From the NCBI RefSeq assembly GCF_037975245.1, contig NC_092567.1:6322714-6386713 (forward strand): 64,000 nucleotides of DNA. Direction: 5' to 3'. This stretch comes from Apostichopus japonicus. Taxonomy: Eukaryota; Echinodermata; Holothuroidea; Aspidochirotida; Stichopodidae. Below the pieces are notes generated by a model. It did not search any database. It had not been told where the DNA came from and saw nothing but the letters and a program-made list of their open reading frames with translations. Of the stretch, positions 60,321 through 64,000 are shown piece after piece. Within the stretch, counting starts at the first letter, position 1. The number at the start of each line of letters is the position of its first letter. The position numbers and the translations under genes were made by a program.

Positions 60321-62064
60321 GTGCCGTGATATGGTTAGTTAATGTACGTTATCCGTGTGTCGTGTTTTAGTTGTAAGGTATTCCTACTTATATATAGTCA
60401 TTTCTTTGTCAAACTGCGAGAGATGTACTACAGGATTATTGTATATAGACAAGTATATTAAGTCAACATAGTGTATTTTTTTCCTCATCACTACCCCAAT
60501 GATATTGTAGCATGACGTATCATGGGGAATAACATCCCATGTAAAGAACTTTGGTAGTGGAATCTTTCTTTTGTGTTCTCTGTGGTAACCTCTGTATTAA
60601 GCTGTCTGTATTATGTGCGTGTATCTGTCCCTTCACAGCATTTGTAGTAAAGCTTCTATAAAAACTATACCTAACTACATATTCTCAAGTTCTAATTCGA
60701 TGAAGCTGACCTCACAACAACTAGTGCATTTAAAAGTAATGCTTAGAGTCGAGGATTAATTCGCATTAAGAAGAAGCACATTAAGCAGGTTATGCCTAAG
60801 TACCTGCGACAAAAATAAAGGTTGAATGGCACATTGCTACGATCCGCATATACAATATAGTTTTACTTTCTTAGAAGGTACCAGATATAGACGTACATGT
60901 GAGCATGCATACATGCTGTAAATACGGTGATACGACCTTAATCGATGTTGTAGACCATATAGCCATATTGGCCGTTCACTATGTTGATATAGCGGGGAAC
61001 ATTTACATGTGGCTCGGGCGACGAATATATTGTATTCAAGAGACAATACTAGTTTAACGTAACATTCCAGCGGTATGTTATAGTTATCACTTACATACTT
61101 AGATGTAAGGTACAAATTTAGATGGCAATAATTTAATAATGTCTTTTTCTTCAAAACAAATGTTTACAACCTTTTATAATTTAAAACAAGTATGGCTGCT
61201 AAAAAGGATCATAAGGGCAAGGGGGAGAGGAGATGGAAGAATAGGAATTAACACCGTTATCTCGCGTATGTCTAATGCACAAGAAAAACAAATATCTCAA
61301 ATAGAACATACGCGAGCTTCTGCAGCGTTGCTGCTCTTGTTTTAACAATAAAGCAACCGTACACAATCCTACATACATCTGTGCGTAGTCATGAATACAA
61401 CCAATGTTTGGTTCATTACTATTTACAGTGGTGTGTAATTTGCTATTTCGGCTACTCTACATTTAAATCTTGATGCTAGACTCATTAGAATCACACCCTC
61501 CATTTCCTCATAGAATAAATATAATTATGATACACACACAGCAATAGCAAAATATTCTCTTCCAAAGGAAAGTTAATACCGAAACTGAAGCATTCATTCC
61601 TTATTCACGTTGTATATATTTATCATTTTTTTTTCCAAATCTCATGTTCCTTGTCTTCCATTATATATCTCTGATCCTATTATATCTTTGTCACTATCTT
61701 CCGATCGACTCGATTTTACCTGATGATACCCGAGAAAGTCGTGGTAATAGAGCTTAACGTGTACTTTGGTGCGTTTTACTGACAAGTCGCTACAAGATAT
61801 GATACGGAATGCTTATATTACTAGACACTATTTCAATGCCTTTTATGTTGGTTGCGTCTGCCTCAATACTAATACCAGGGTGACAAACTTTCAACGGCTG
61901 AACGAACACGATTACGAACATGATTTCAACATAAAAGTAACTCGTAATACTATTTAAAACTTCAATATTGTTAAATACCATAACAACTACGTTAGGTTTT
62001 TCACCAACGTAGGTTGACGCGACTTTCTTTATTACATAATTTTAAGTTTTCTATCGGTTTACAG

Positions 62065-62136
62065 ATTCTATCGGTTATGCGAGAAGTGTTGATCACCCCA
62101 GCCGTATTGAAAGTATCTGGCAGAAATATCTAACTG
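62065..62136 (+). CDS. Internal exon 7, last one seen
   Basis: This 72-nt exon lies between acceptor TCTATCGGTTTACAG and a consensus donor (GTAAGT at 62137). The only frame without a stop starts with 2 nt that join the T left by exon 6 (giving Tyr) and reads SIGYARSVDHPSRIESIWQK then YLT, leaving a G for the next exon to the right of the window. One other frame ends in TAA and the third has an early TGA. The exact phase match across a 23-kb gap is suggestive but not proof. No domain was recognised; the tail is rich in Tyr and Ser. Confidence 0.52.
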
Positions 62137-64000
62137 GTAAGTGAAGCAGTTGATGCTATAGTAGAAAATGTATTAGTAAACTAACCACACATATAGAAAC
62201 GTTATCTTTTCTGCTATGTATCTGTTATGATGTTTCTTATGGTGTGGTTTTTGCCCATATCTAGGATAGGATAGGATAGATGGATAGGATGGATAGAATG
62301 GATAGGGTGGATAGAATGGAGAGGATGGAGAGGATGAATGGCTGGGTAGGATTGATGATAGGATGAATGGATAGTATGAATGGATAGGATGGATGGATGG
62401 ATGCATAGGATGGATGGATGAATAGGATGAATAGGATAGGATGGATAGGATGGATAGGATGGATGCATATGATGCATATGATGGATGGATAGGATGGATG
62501 GATAGGATGGGAAAGGTGGATAAGATAGATAGAATGGACGGATAGGATGAATGGATAGGATGGATGAATGGAGTGATGGGGTTCATGAATGTATGGATAG
62601 AATGGATGGATAGGATGGATAGGATGGATGCATATGATGGATGGATAGGATAGATCGATAGGATGGATGGATAGAATGGATAGGATGGATGGATGTGATG
62701 GACGGATAGGATGGGTAGGATGGATAGGATAGATAGGATGGATGGATAGGATCGATTGGATGGATGGATAAGATGGAGGTATTGATATGATGGATGGATG
62801 GATAGAATGGATGGATAGGATGAATGGATAGGATGGATGGATGGAGTGATGGGGTTCATGAATGTATGGATAGAATGGATGGATAGGATGGATAGGATGG
62901 ATGCATATGATGGATGGATAGGATAGATCGATAGGATGGATGGATAGAATGGATAGGATGGATGGATGTATCGGATGGATAAATGGATGGATATGGTGGA
63001 TATGATGGATATGATGGATTGATATGATGAATGTATATGATGGATGGATAGGATGGGTGGATAAGATGAATACATGTGATGGATGTATCGGATGGATGGA
63101 TAGGATGGATATGGTGGATATGATGGATGTATATGATTGTTGGATAGTATGTATGGATAGGATGATGGAGTGGATGGATGGATAGGATGGATATGATGGA
63201 TAAGATGGATAGGATGGATAGGATGGATAGAATGGATAGGATGGATTGGATGGATAAGATAGATCTATTGATGGGTCGATCAAAAGAAAAAAAAAACACT
63301 GGGTAAAACAATTACAATAAGGTTAACACCGATGGTAGGTAAGCAATCTGATAAACTTTTCGTTAGATTGATATAATTAACATGAACTTTAAGTGAACGC
63401 TAAAACGAAGCGAATCGAAACAAGAACCGCGTCTAAGTATACTATTGTTCTCAACTGATTGAGCTATGCAGCCATTAGGTCTACTTGTTACTGACCATAA
63501 TTACCTGGATCTTGCTGAAATTGGCAATCAAACGCATCATTAGCTTCCCTTAATTTATATAACATCTACCACAATAGTGTAGTTTTATATCACGATGGAA
63601 TGCAAGGGCAGACACAGTGTGACTTGTATTGATCCTTTCTTTGCAATGTTGCATACATCAGAGCTAGTATGATCTCAAATGGACTCCTGTAAAGCGTTAT
63701 GAATGTGATTATTGCAATAATTTGACAAGGAATTTAATAGACGAATTATTGTAAGTTCGTGTTATTATAGCTTAGACCTTATTTCGCTAAATAACTTTGT
63801 ACATAGTAGGTGATATCATCCTTTTATAATGTTATTTTGAAATCATGTTGAAATGTTACAACTATGAACAACTATGTGAATAGGTATGAAAACATGCAAA
63901 AGCAATTCCAATAAGGTGATAATTGATTTAAAATTAAATGTAATCATGTACTTCCAGACTCCTCAAAATAAAGAGCAAATGAAATAATAGGACTACTGTT
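62137..64000 (+). other. Downstream intron sequence to the window edge
   Basis: It begins at the donor of exon 7. Apart from the minisatellite at 62262-63263 it is AT-rich and shows no exon, RNA gene or bounded element. Confidence 0.45.
62262..63263. repeat. 1-kb GGATGGATA minisatellite with a 274-bp higher-order duplication
   Basis: The block is built from GGATA, GGATGGATA and closely related 4-5-bp words. A longer segment starting GAGTGATGGGGTTCATGAAT occurs at about 62571 and again at about 62845, followed by the same irregular series of words for over 100 bp, so a 274-bp piece was duplicated as a unit. Because the repeat rarely makes stop codons on the minus strand, open frames of 340, 300 and 151 codons exist there; all encode His/Pro/Ser/Ile/Tyr repeats and are artefacts. 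Confidence 0.93.

Larger units (their letters stand above)
38629..62064 (+). other. Intron 6 of the LRR-type gene (about 23 kb), or intron plus other loci
   Basis: The longest gap in the chain, holding most of the transposons. Given its size it may hide further exons or independent loci. Stretches without a supported feature: 38640-39730, 39870-42980, 43100-44200, 47580-50330, 51110-52300, 52470-55250 (with a short repeated segment at 53606 and 54103) and 60330-62060. Confidence 0.4.

Noticed and set aside
62173-63311. Minus-strand open frames of 340, 300 and 151 codons in overlapping frames
   Set aside because: They come entirely from the GGATGGATA minisatellite; all are His/Pro/Ser/Ile/Tyr repeats, three frames are open at once, and there are no splice sites or promoter.
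1-64000. tRNA, rRNA, snRNA genes and CRISPR arrays
   Set aside because: No B-box-like GGTTCGAATCC context with a foldable cloverleaf was seen, no rRNA core sequence, and none of the repeats has a regular repeat-spacer layout. The DNA is eukaryotic, so bacterial features were not expected.

Overview
The window is animal nuclear DNA, AT-rich and almost entirely non-coding, most likely from an echinoderm or a related marine deuterostome. This rests on four observations: canonical GT-AG micro-exons separated by multi-kilobase introns; a leucine-rich-repeat exon of the NLR/ribonuclease-inhibitor type, a family strongly expanded in echinoderms; a high density of the palindrome TAGGCCTA and of G/C homopolymer runs; and a foldback element built like the TU elements known from sea urchins. 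No complete gene, rRNA or tRNA was found, and the species is an inference.

The backbone is one plus-strand gene that enters from the left and leaves to the right. Seven short exons were read by eye: 3412-3617 (LRR), 12158-12234, 19515-19576, 26158-26193, 27114-27143, 38558-38628 and 62065-62136. Exons 1 to 5 join without a phase conflict or stop. Exon 6 joins exon 7 in phase, but exon 5 to exon 6 needs either an unseen exon or a second acceptor 4 bases inside exon 6. The product looks like the C-terminal part of an LRR protein followed by a tyrosine-rich tail that I do not recognise. The introns are about 8.5, 7.3, 6.6, 0.9, 11.4 and 23.4 kb.

The introns carry most of the structure. A hAT-like family of non-autonomous elements (7235-8529, 21431-22592, 34394-35492 with 34561-34955 nested inside, the 45829-47574 composite, and 59243-59568) is supported by terminal inverted repeats of the CAGGGGCG/CAGTGGCG type and, for three elements, by exact non-homopolymeric 8-bp target duplications. 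Six copies of one roughly 95-bp palindromic module recur in these elements, close to one end. A TU-like foldback element lies at 16629-17967. A 3.1-kb element with inverted ends and a TA target (55261-58372) carries, on the minus strand, a decayed multi-exon protein gene whose first exon looks like the start of a SAM domain.

Other content includes an intronic segmental duplication (around 20.0-21.1 versus 23.2-24.5 kb), tandem repeats of 20-bp CRE-like sites, 137-, 164- and 348-bp tandem units, a possible C-type-lectin exon broken by one stop codon (52306-52463), a TATA-type promoter candidate near 43055, and a 1-kb GGATGGATA minisatellite (62262-63263) whose long open frames are repeat artefacts.
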